Assembly (NCBI RefSeq): GCF_000430585.1
Contig: NZ_AUMH01000018.1
Span: 1-64,000, forward strand
Source of the DNA: Alicyclobacillus herbarius DSM 13609
GTDB lineage: Bacteria > Bacillota > Bacilli > Alicyclobacillales > Alicyclobacillaceae
Direction of reading: 5' to 3'
Length of the DNA stretch: 64,000 nucleotides
In this document: positions 54,309 to 62,070 of the stretch, piece after piece
Layout: each line of letters begins with the position of its first letter
How positions within the stretch are numbered: position 1 is the stretch's first letter
Translations under genes and position numbers: made by a program
Notes under the pieces: model-generated
Seen by the model: the letters and a program-made list of their open reading frames with translations, nothing else
Databases searched by the model: none
What the model was told of the DNA's origin: nothing

Positions 54309-55169
54309 ATGGATGGCCCTGAAGTCTCGTTCGCCGTCTTTTCGGACCTGCACTTCATGGCATGGAAAGAGACGTTGTCTCCCGTAGAATGGGTGCCTCA
54401 GGTTAACGGCTGTCTGGAAGACGCGCACCAGCAACAGCCCGATTTTGTCGTGCTCAACGGAGATTTAACTAATGGCAAACAGAGAGACTATGACTTGGCG
54501 TTTGCTGCCATCCGTAACACGTTCTCCTGTCCCGTCTACTGTACGATGGGAAACCACGAATACTACGGCTACTATGAACCGGAGGATTATGCCCCCCAGT
54601 CGTACAGTCTGAAGGCCGCGCAGCAGCGATTCTTGCGCTACTCGGGAATGCCCAACATCTATTACAGTGTGGAGCAAAGCGGCTGCGTCTTCCTGTTTCT
54701 GTCCTGTGAAGCTTATACCCCCGACCTCAAAGACGCCGGATGGCTGTCGGAAGCGCAATTGGCCTGGCTGCAAGAGCGCCTGGCTGACCCACCGAGTGGA
54801 CCGGTTTTCATCTTTTTGCATCAACCACTGAATCAGACGGTTGCAGAGTCGCACGATACCCTCATTCAATCGGACGCGCTGCAGGCCATCCTCCGTACCC
54901 ATCCGCAAACCCTGGTGTTTACCGGCCACACCCACTGCCGAATGGACCGCGCGGACCAGTTCGTGCAGCAAGACGGTGTCTGGTATGTCGGTGGCGGTTG
55001 CCCACACGGTGAACACCCACAGTATCGCTTTGTCGAAGTCTACCGCGACCGTGTGGTCTTGCGTCTGCGCGACTGCACCCGAAAAGCGTGGATCCGTACG
55101 TATGAGTACACCCTCTCCTTACCCAATCTCACCTGCCAATCCGCACACGTCGGAGGTGAACGGACATGA
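54309..55169 (+). CDS. Calcineurin-like metallophosphoesterase
   Basis: A 286-residue cytoplasmic phosphoesterase. All metal motifs are present: FAVFSDLHFM (Asp-x-His), LNGDLTNGK (Gly-Asp), MGNHEYYG (Gly-Asn-His-Glu), FIFLHQPL and FTGHTHCRMDRAD. The acceptor could be a sugar phosphate or cyclic nucleotide; sequence alone does not tell. ATG at 54309 has AGTGAGGTG six bases before it; the frame is open from 54288. It overlaps the DUF4855 gene by four bases, so both are co-translated. Confidence 0.86.
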   Translation: MDGPEVSFAVFSDLHFMAWKETLSPVEWVPQVNGCLEDAHQQQPDFVVLNGDLTNGKQRDYDLAFAAIRNTFSCPVYCTMGNHEYYGYYEPEDYAPQSYSLKAAQQRFLRYSGMPNIYYSVEQSGCVFLFLSCEAYTPDLKDAGWLSEAQLAWLQERLADPPSGPVFIFLHQPLNQTVAESHDTLIQSDALQAILRTHPQTLVFTGHTHCRMDRADQFVQQDGVWYVGGGCPHGEHPQYRFVEVYRDRVVLRLRDCTRKAWIRTYEYTLSLPNLTCQSAHVGGERT

Positions 55170-56866
55170 ATCGAAACCGCTGGTCCAAACTAGGCGGCTG
55201 CGTTGCAGCCGTCGGCACGCTCGCCCTGCTCGGAGCTCCCGCCACCGTCCATGCAGACACCCAGCAGGACGTCGACTTGGCGTTGCATCGCCCGTATCAG
55301 GTGTCCACCTCAGTCGTCGACGACGTCTACCACGCCTCGGAGACCGCCAACTTTCCCGATGACGGATCGAAATTAACCGACGGAATCATTGGGCCGAACG
55401 CTTGGAGTGCACATGGTCCATGGGTCGGTTACCTGCGTCAGGACCGGCACAACGTCACTATCGACCTGGGTCAAACCCAGACCCTTCACTCTTTGGACGC
55501 ATGGTTTTTGCAAGACATGGCGTCAGGCATCTACTTTCCCCGCCAGGTGGAGTTTTCCGTCTCCCTGGACGGAAAGCACTGGGCTCGCGTAGGCACTGCT
55601 ACGCCATCGATTCCCATCAGCCAAAAAGGCATCTATACCGCCCCATTTACGGTTGCTCACCTGAACGTCCTGGCCCGTTACGTGCGCTACACATTCTATG
55701 ACGATGTATTCGTCTTTTTAAGTGAAGTGGAAGCGTTTGGCCTACCGGGGATTCAACCCGGGGCCAAGCGACCGCACCCTACTCCGTCCAGACCAACGCA
55801 CGACCTTGGCTATCCAAAAGCGGGGTCCAAACAGGTTTTCGGACGGCGGGCCGAGGTGCTCATCCCCAGTGGGTACTATCCGAGTGACCCTGAACTGGGG
55901 GTCTGGCATGCCGATGAAATGCTGCCCTATGTTGCCTACCTGGACAAACAACAGCGCATTCAAGGCCGTATGTTCGACAGTTTCCTGTTTACCCCCTTCG
56001 ACAAGGGGCCGAGTGGAGGAAGTTATGGGACCGGCACCGCGACCCAGGCGGATTGGAAGTTCTTTGCGGACCAACTCTTTCAGTCCAACTTGCAACTGGG
56101 CGGACTGGACGCGGCTGTCGCAAAAACCAATGCCGCCCTGCATCAGAAAAACTGGAAGGCGAAAGTGGTTATCGGCATCCCCTTCCCGGGACTTATCAGC
56201 AACTGGGGAAGCGGCTTGGATTTCAACCCGAATGATGTCGGCCAAGCCCAGTCGCTGGTCAACCGCGAGGCGGCTGTGCGTTGGTACATCTCCTATGTCA
56301 AGCAGAAGTTCTCTACAGCCGGATACAAACACTTACAGCTAGCCGGATTTTATTGGCAAAATGAGAGCGTATATCTGCAATTGACCCCGAATGACGAACA
56401 ACTCATCCACGACACTGGACGCTATGTCCATGCACTAGGTCCTTATACGTTTGACTGGATTCCGTACAACGAAGCCACCGGGTTTCGAGACTGGCGCTGG
56501 ATGCAGTTTAACACCGCGTTGATGCAGCCCAACTACGCCTTCACCACGGGTGCGACCGTGCAACGCCTGCAGTCCACTGCCCAGCTGGCAAAACACTACG
56601 GGCTCGGGATTGAGATGGAGATGCACTGGTACATCACGCGCACTGATAACCTCGGCGACTGGGCTCGGCAAAACTACCAAGACTACTTGAGCGCCGCGTA
56701 CCAATACCATTACCAAAACAGTTTCTTAGCCTGGTACCAAAACACAACCACAATCCTGGACTGCGAAACCAGTTCAGTCCCGGCCATCCGCCAGGTCTAT
56801 GACGAGACGCATGCGTTCATTGCGGGTACTTACCGACCTCAGACTAGCGCAGAAAACCACGGTTAA
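55166..56866 (+). CDS. Secreted discoidin-DUF4855 protein, putative glycan-active
   Basis: A 566-residue secreted protein. The signal peptide is about residues 1-31 (hydrophobic core VGTLALLGA, cleavage after VHA). Residues about 38-195 form an F5/8 type C (discoidin) carbohydrate-binding domain (LALHRPYQVSTSV, NVTIDLGQTQTLHSLDAWF, ARYVRYTFY). Residues about 220-560 match DUF4855, with VWHADEMLPYVAYLD, FDSFLFTPFD, LQLAGFYWQNESVY and FDWIPYNEA, acid-rich strands like those of TIM-barrel glycosidases (Glu in GFYWQNES is a candidate). No anchor is seen. It is the only secreted enzyme-like protein of region 3, so it may release the glycan taken up by the importer. Confidence 0.75.
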   Translation: MNRNRWSKLGGCVAAVGTLALLGAPATVHADTQQDVDLALHRPYQVSTSVVDDVYHASETANFPDDGSKLTDGIIGPNAWSAHGPWVGYLRQDRHNVTIDLGQTQTLHSLDAWFLQDMASGIYFPRQVEFSVSLDGKHWARVGTATPSIPISQKGIYTAPFTVAHLNVLARYVRYTFYDDVFVFLSEVEAFGLPGIQPGAKRPHPTPSRPTHDLGYPKAGSKQVFGRRAEVLIPSGYYPSDPELGVWHADEMLPYVAYLDKQQRIQGRMFDSFLFTPFDKGPSGGSYGTGTATQADWKFFADQLFQSNLQLGGLDAAVAKTNAALHQKNWKAKVVIGIPFPGLISNWGSGLDFNPNDVGQAQSLVNREAAVRWYISYVKQKFSTAGYKHLQLAGFYWQNESVYLQLTPNDEQLIHDTGRYVHALGPYTFDWIPYNEATGFRDWRWMQFNTALMQPNYAFTTGATVQRLQSTAQLAKHYGLGIEMEMHWYITRTDNLGDWARQNYQDYLSAAYQYHYQNSFLAWYQNTTTILDCETSSVPAIRQVYDETHAFIAGTYRPQTSAENHG

Positions 56867-56880
56867 ACCAAGCCTTGACA

Positions 56881-56915
56881 GCCCGCCCTTGGTTCATGTC
56901 GACCACGAGGCGGGC
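56881..56915. terminator. Hairpin between convergent DUF4855 and RpiR genes
   Basis: GCCCGCC (56881-56887) and GGCGGGC (56909-56915) pair, with weaker pairs inside. It lies 15 bases after the DUF4855 stop and 47 before the RpiR stop. A T-run is lacking. Confidence 0.5.
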
Positions 56916-56961
56916 GGAACTGTGACGAGCACATCTGAGATGTGAGACGGGCAACTTGTGA

Positions 56962-57819
56962 TTAGTAGAGCTTGTCCAAAACGGCCTTTGCGGTGGTATT
57001 CAAAGCGCGAAAGGCAAGCTCGCGGTTGCGCATCGCCACCACCGTCGACAGGATGTCGAGCACGTGAATCTGCGCCAGCTTCGATGAAAACGCACCGCCT
57101 TGGAGCGGAGTCTCTTTGGCGGCCCCGAGTAGAATCGCATCCGCGTACTGAGTGACCGGTGATCGGGCGTGATGGGTAATGCAGATGACATAAGCCCCGT
57201 TCTGTTTGGCGATTTTTACCGCATCCACCAGGTCTTTCGTGCTGCCCGATGTGGTAATGCCCACCACAACGTCGTCTGGGGTGGTTAATGACGCATTCAT
57301 GGCGATGACGTGCGCGTCCGACGCGCAATCTGCGTGAAACCCCAAGCGCATAAAACGGTATTTGGCATCGGCGGCGGTTATCCCGGACGATCCGACCCCA
57401 AAAAACGTCACGCGGCGGCAGCGAATCAAGGCGTCCGTTGCTTTTTCTAATTCCACTTCCTGCAGCAGACTGTGCGTATCCTGAAGGGTCTGTGTATTGT
57501 GTGCCGTAATCTTCTCCGCCATCGTTCGCACGTCGTCCGTGTCCTCAATGCGCCCATGCACGTGCTGGGTGGGAGAGACCAGGTCCTGGGCGACCGCCAG
57601 TTTAAACTCCTGAAATCCTCGAAAGCCGAGTTTGCGGCAAAAACGGATGATTGTTGTCTCACCCACCCCGGCCTTTTCCGCCAAATCTGTAATTGAGGAA
57701 TAGACGGTGGTCTCCGCGTCCTCCATCACAGCATCGGCCACTTTTTGCTCCGCCTTGGAAAGGGATGGATAAACACTGGCAATCATCGTTAAGGAACGAC
57801 CTGAACCCGTTTTACTCAT
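56962..57819 (-). CDS. MurR/RpiR-family transcriptional regulator
   Basis: A 285-residue regulator. The N-terminal HTH (SLSKAEQKVADAVMEDAETTVYSSI, AEKAGVGETTIIRFCRKLGFRGFQEFK, about 18-75) binds DNA, and the C-terminal SIS domain (FFGVGSSGITAADAKYRFMRLG and VVGITTSGSTKDLVDAVKIA, about 130-230) binds a phosphosugar. Family members often control amino-sugar genes through sugar-6-phosphates, which agrees with the nearby nanE. ATG at 57819 follows GGAGATGG. It probably acts on the palindromes near nanE or the isomerase gene; this is inference. Confidence 0.88.
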   Translation of the reverse strand: MSKTGSGRSLTMIASVYPSLSKAEQKVADAVMEDAETTVYSSITDLAEKAGVGETTIIRFCRKLGFRGFQEFKLAVAQDLVSPTQHVHGRIEDTDDVRTMAEKITAHNTQTLQDTHSLLQEVELEKATDALIRCRRVTFFGVGSSGITAADAKYRFMRLGFHADCASDAHVIAMNASLTTPDDVVVGITTSGSTKDLVDAVKIAKQNGAYVICITHHARSPVTQYADAILLGAAKETPLQGGAFSSKLAQIHVLDILSTVVAMRNRELAFRALNTTAKAVLDKLY

Positions 57820-57891
57820 AGATCCATCTCCAACGTGAATTTTATCTCCATCATTCTATCACACGCAGGAGATTTCCGCCGGAATCAGTTC

Positions 57892-58713
57892 TTATAGCCG
57901 CGAAATGGACCGCAGTTGCCCGGCGATGTCACTCGCAATTTGAACCGGGGCGTACCGGTACGGTAGACACTCTGCCGTCAGATAGTCGTCATAGCCGATC
58001 TCGCGCAGCGCCTGCATGACCTGGGGCCAATCGACATCTCCGGCCAAGAGCGGCACAAATCCGTGGATGTTGCCAATCGACCGGCTATAGTCCTTGACAT
58101 GCACCTTTACAATTCGCTGACCCAGAATGCGGATCCACTGCTCGGGAAAACCAAACGCTAATACGTTGCCGACGTCAAAGTAGACGCCAACCCAAGGAGA
58201 TCCAATCGTATCGACGTACGTCTTCAATTCCAACGGGGAGAGTAAAAATCGATTCCAAACGTTTTCCACGCCGATCCGAATTCCCATGCGCCCTGCCACT
58301 TCCGCCAATTCGACCAACTCATGCAAGCTTCGTTCATAACACGCTTCATAGGAGACTTCGGGGGTGACCAGACCCGGAACGACCAAAATAGCATCCATTT
58401 CCAGCCACGAGGCGATTTCGAGCTGCTTTTGCACGATGCTTCGAGCTTGCCTACGTACGTCGGGTTTTGGAGCGGACAGCGGAAACTCCCACAGTAGACT
58501 GGTTGCCAGACTCTTCATCTCCAGACCTGCGGCGCGTGCCTGCTTGGCGATTGCCCGTACGTCGTCCGGAGTGCTGTCGAGGGTGAGACCGATTCCGCCC
58601 GGACCCTGCAGATTCAACTCCACTCCGTCGACTCCAGCCCGCTGACAGGCCGTAAAGATGGACTTCAGCTCCACGTCATTCCCAAAACACCACTGGTTCA
58701 ACGCAAGCTTCAT
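57892..58713 (-). CDS. Sugar phosphate isomerase/epimerase (TIM barrel)
   Basis: A 273-residue xylose-isomerase-like protein. IRIGVENVWNRFLLSP (Glu near 145), VGVYFDVGNVLAFG (Asp near 175), IVKVHVKDYSRS (His near 205) and YLTAECLPY (Glu near 245) form the metal site. ATG at 58713 follows GGAGGGG. It lies upstream of the RpiR gene and downstream of an MFS gene, with a 24-bp inverted repeat in its leader region. Substrate unknown. Confidence 0.84.
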   Translation of the reverse strand: MKLALNQWCFGNDVELKSIFTACQRAGVDGVELNLQGPGGIGLTLDSTPDDVRAIAKQARAAGLEMKSLATSLLWEFPLSAPKPDVRRQARSIVQKQLEIASWLEMDAILVVPGLVTPEVSYEACYERSLHELVELAEVAGRMGIRIGVENVWNRFLLSPLELKTYVDTIGSPWVGVYFDVGNVLAFGFPEQWIRILGQRIVKVHVKDYSRSIGNIHGFVPLLAGDVDWPQVMQALREIGYDDYLTAECLPYRYAPVQIASDIAGQLRSISRL

Positions 58714-58798
58714 GCGGCACCCCTCCACTGCTTGGTACGATGCATTTTCATGTTTTCGCGTCGACCGGCCCTAGCCCTGCACAGCGATTACAACCTGG

Positions 58799-58822
58799 TA
58801 TGTCACAACCTGACGTGACATA
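58799..58822. promoter_or_regulatory. 24-bp inverted repeat upstream of isomerase gene
   Basis: TATGTCAC-N8-GTGACATA is perfect in both arms. It lies 86 bases before the isomerase start and 26 after the MFS stop. It looks like a dimeric regulator site. Confidence 0.6.
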
Positions 58823-58847
58823 AACCAGCCTATTCCAACCGGCCAAT

Positions 58848-60032
58848 TCATCCATTAAACCCAGCGTGAGCGCTGTCTTGCAGACGATACCGCGTGATGC
58901 GCAGGCGAAACAGAATGACCATCCCTATCATCCCGAGAAGACTCACGACAAACGCAAACCGATACACAGACGCATCGCCAAACGCCTGCAGCACCCAGCC
59001 GCCGATGAGGCTTCCGAAAATCGCGGCTAACCCCGTGTTGACGGCACTGTACAGTGTCTGGGCGGTGACCCCGTTGGACTGACCGCCGCTCTGTGCAGCG
59101 AGGGCTACGCCGGCGGCAAACGTCAGGCCAAAGGACAGTCCGTGAAACAGCTGCGCGCAAACGATGACCCAGGTCGGCGGAGCGAACGCTAGCACCAGCC
59201 AGCGCAGGGTGAACACGCCGCTACCGAAGAAAAACACAGCTTTCGCGCCAAATCGTTGAATGAGCCGTCCGCTGAGGAAGAAACAGGGGAGTTCAGTGAG
59301 CGCACCGCAGCCTAGAATGACGCCCAGCCAGCCCATGGGGCGGTGGAGATCGTGATAATACAGCGAGAAGAAGTTGTTATTGACCACCTGCCCAACCGAT
59401 ACGAGAAACGCCGCGACCAACAGGGCGACAAAAGACCGGTTTCGCAGCAACCCCCGAATGCCCCCCAAGAGGGTCCCCTTCGAGCGGGTGACCAGGCGGG
59501 GGTGAGGATAGGCGGAGAGGGCAGAGATGGCGAGTATGGCGGTGATTGTTGCCGCGAGCGGCAGCCAGGCCACCGTATGGGTCCGGTAGACCTGGCCGGC
59601 ACCGGCGACGATCAACGCGTACCCGAGCGATCCGAACAGCCTGACCTTCCCGTAATCCTTCATTCCGCCCCGGACCAAGGTCATGCTGTCGAGTACGGGT
59701 GTGCCCGCAGTCTGAAACGCCGCGAGCACAGCCGTCCCAAGTAAGAACCAAGCGTAAGTATGCAGGTAAGGAAACGTCCACAGTACCAGCGGCGGAACCA
59801 CCAGTGCGACGAAGACAGTCCGTTTTTCAATGTGAAAGAGGTCGTTCCACATCCCCCACACGGGCTGCATCAACAGGCCCATAAGCGGAATAACGGCCAA
59901 CACGCTTCCCACCTGCTGGGCGCTGAGCCCATGCATACCCAAGTATAAATTGAAGTACGGTCCAAACACCGCGACCGTACCATAGAAGAAAAAATAGCAG
60001 CATGACATGCGTGCGTATTCGCTGCGTTTCAT
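58848..60032 (-). CDS. MFS transporter (MFS_1-like / PPP-type)
   Basis: A 394-residue transporter with 12 predicted segments. The N-terminus KRSEYARMSCCYFFFYGTVAVFGPYFNLYL with a Tyr/Phe-rich first segment, and PVWGMWNDLFHIEKRT in loop 2-3, place it near LacY/phenylpropionate-type and sugar efflux/uptake MFS. YGKVRLFGSLGYA matches the R-x-x-G-S-x-G motif of this branch. ATG at 60032 follows GGAGGT. It probably moves the substrate of the isomerase downstream; direction is unknown. Confidence 0.82.
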   Translation of the reverse strand: MKRSEYARMSCCYFFFYGTVAVFGPYFNLYLGMHGLSAQQVGSVLAVIPLMGLLMQPVWGMWNDLFHIEKRTVFVALVVPPLVLWTFPYLHTYAWFLLGTAVLAAFQTAGTPVLDSMTLVRGGMKDYGKVRLFGSLGYALIVAGAGQVYRTHTVAWLPLAATITAILAISALSAYPHPRLVTRSKGTLLGGIRGLLRNRSFVALLVAAFLVSVGQVVNNNFFSLYYHDLHRPMGWLGVILGCGALTELPCFFLSGRLIQRFGAKAVFFFGSGVFTLRWLVLAFAPPTWVIVCAQLFHGLSFGLTFAAGVALAAQSGGQSNGVTAQTLYSAVNTGLAAIFGSLIGGWVLQAFGDASVYRFAFVVSLLGMIGMVILFRLRITRYRLQDSAHAGFNG

Positions 60033-60069
60033 GATTACCTCCACCACCGCAACGCCCACGTTTTCAGAC

Positions 60070-60266
60070 GTTGCCCGAAAAGGGGCCTGGTCTTCAGTGA
60101 GGCCTGGTCTTCAGTGGGGCCTGGTCCCCCGTCGGGCCTGGTCGCCAGGACAACAGTCCAGTGTACTGTTGTCCCGTATGGGCCCGCGATAACCCGGAGA
60201 CCGTTTTGACCAGGCAATGGCCCCGGGGGGCTCCGGGAGTTCTAGCCCCATTTCTGGACTACCTCT
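60070..60266. repeat. Palindromic element with 17-bp tandem repeats
   Basis: Ends related to the 22.8-kb element are seen: GCCCGAAAAGGGGCCTGG at the left and CCCCATTTCTGGACTACCTCT at the right. Three 17-bp units begin GGCCTGGTC (60084, 60101, 60118), the first two differing in one base, and a partial fourth starts at 60135. GGACAACAGT (60148-60157) and ACTGTTGTCC (60165-60174) form a perfect hairpin. GGCCTGGTCGCC is shared with the 22.8-kb copy. It carries no gene. Confidence 0.7.
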
Positions 60267-62070
60267 AGGCTAAAAACCGGTACTGGGCCTCGACCAGATG
60301 ATAGTAATGGCCGCGCCGGGCCATCAACTCGGTATGCGTGCCGTGCTCGACAATCTGACCGTGATCAAACACCAGGATCTGATCCGCCTCGCGGATGGTG
60401 GACAGGCGGTGCGCGACCACAAACGCGGTCCGGCCGGCCAAAAGTACCTCCAGTGCCTTCTGAATGAGGTGCTCCGTATAGGTGTCGATGCTCGCCGTCG
60501 CCTCATCCAGAATGAGGATTTTCGGGTCGGCCAGGATGGCCCGGGCGAACGAGATCAACTGCCGCTGCCCCATCGACAGGCGGCTCCCCCGCTCTCGCAC
60601 CTCGGTGTTATACCCGTTTTCCATCTGACGGATGAATTCATCCGCGTATACGGCACAGGCCGCGGCAATGACGTCTTCGTCGCTGGCAGCCGGGTTGCCG
60701 TAGCGGATGTTATCCATGATGGTCCCGGAAAAAATGAACGTATCCTGCAGGACAATGCCAATCTGTTGGCGCAGACTGTCGGTCTGGACCGTGCGAATGT
60801 CGCGGCCGTCGATGCGGATTGCGCCACCGGTCGGATCGTAAAACCGAGACAACAGGTTGATGACCGTGCTCTTCCCGGCCCCGGTGTGTCCGACCAAGGC
60901 CACCGTCTGGCCCGGCTCCACATGGAAGCTGACGCCGTCCAGCGCCTTGCGGCCAGGCTCGTACTCGAACTCCACATCGACGAATTCCACCCGCCCTTCA
61001 ATCGCCGGCAGCTTTGGCGCGTTCAGTGCGTCTTGAACCACCGGCTTCGTGTCAAGATACTGGAAGATCCGTTCGGAGGACGCAGACGCGACCAACAGTT
61101 GATTGTAGACCTGGCCGAGTTGCGCAATCGGCGTCCAGAAATTTCCTAGGTAATTCGCAAACGCCACCAGGAGACCGACAGTGACCTCTCCGGCCGTCAA
61201 CAGGTGGACGCCATACCCGAACAAGAGCGCGCTGCCCACCGCCCCCGTCAGGTCGACGAGCGGACCAAACACGATGCTCCGCCGCTGCGCGCGCAGGAAC
61301 ATGCGCATGTAGTCCTGGTTCATGTCCTCGAAAAACGCCTGGTTCTCCGCCTGCCGGGCGTATGCCTCGGTCACCCGCATGCCCTGGATGCTTTCGGCCA
61401 AGTGCGCGTTCATCTTTGACGTGCGCAGCCGCACCTGCTGCCAGGCGCGCCGGATCTTTACCGTCAGTCGCATCGAGAGCAGGAACATAAACGGGACCAC
61501 CACCATCGTCACCAAGGCCAGGCGGGCGTTGAGACTGACCATGATGACGATGATCCCGATGAGCGTAAACATGTTCGTGATGGAGTTGATGACCCCGTTC
61601 GTGAACAGGTCCTGAAGCGAGTTGACGTCGTTCATGATGCGGACCAGGACGGACCCGGCCGGGCGGTTGTCAAAAAACGTCAGGGACAGCTTCTGCACGT
61701 GGCTGAACAGCTGTCGGCGCAGGTCACGAATGACGTTTTGGCCGAGCAGGTTGGTATAGTAAATACGTTTGTGGCTGGCATAGAAATTGAGCGCGTACAG
61801 GGCCACAAGCACGGCGCAATACGCTATCAGACGCCCGGTGCTGCCGGTGGCGATAGCCGCATCAATCACGCGGCCGACCACATACGGCGCCGCCAAGGTT
61901 ACAACCGCCGTGGCGCAGGTGGCGGTAAAGGCCAGCGTAATCACCTTCGGATACGCCGACATGTACCCGAGCAGGCGGCGAATCTGCCCCCAATCAAATC
62001 TCTCAATTCGTTCGTCCTCGCGATAGACGAACGGCGCACGTAAATCTGCCTGCAGGTCTGGTTTAGGCAT
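60265..62070 (-). CDS. ABC exporter, fused permease-ATPase (canonical-site subunit)
   Basis: A 601-residue half transporter: six membrane helices (about 40-330) and an ATPase. Walker A is LVGHTGAGKSTVINLL, Q-loop VLQDTFIFSGTIMDNIRYGN, Walker B ILILDEATASIDTYTE with the catalytic Glu, and the H-loop VVAHRLST. Its signature is LSMGQRQ instead of LSGGQ. Together with the partner gene (eight-base overlap) this is a heterodimeric multidrug or lipid-type exporter like BmrCD or TM287/288. ATG at 62070 follows AAGGAGGGG. Confidence 0.88.
   Translation of the reverse strand: MPKPDLQADLRAPFVYREDERIERFDWGQIRRLLGYMSAYPKVITLAFTATCATAVVTLAAPYVVGRVIDAAIATGSTGRLIAYCAVLVALYALNFYASHKRIYYTNLLGQNVIRDLRRQLFSHVQKLSLTFFDNRPAGSVLVRIMNDVNSLQDLFTNGVINSITNMFTLIGIIVIMVSLNARLALVTMVVVPFMFLLSMRLTVKIRRAWQQVRLRTSKMNAHLAESIQGMRVTEAYARQAENQAFFEDMNQDYMRMFLRAQRRSIVFGPLVDLTGAVGSALLFGYGVHLLTAGEVTVGLLVAFANYLGNFWTPIAQLGQVYNQLLVASASSERIFQYLDTKPVVQDALNAPKLPAIEGRVEFVDVEFEYEPGRKALDGVSFHVEPGQTVALVGHTGAGKSTVINLLSRFYDPTGGAIRIDGRDIRTVQTDSLRQQIGIVLQDTFIFSGTIMDNIRYGNPAASDEDVIAAACAVYADEFIRQMENGYNTEVRERGSRLSMGQRQLISFARAILADPKILILDEATASIDTYTEHLIQKALEVLLAGRTAFVVAHRLSTIREADQILVFDHGQIVEHGTHTELMARRGHYYHLVEAQYRFLA

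Noticed and set aside
60084-60149. CRISPR-like array from the regular 17-bp repeats
   Set aside because: The units are contiguous with no unique spacers, there are only three and a half, and no cas genes are present. It is a tandem repeat inside a palindromic element.
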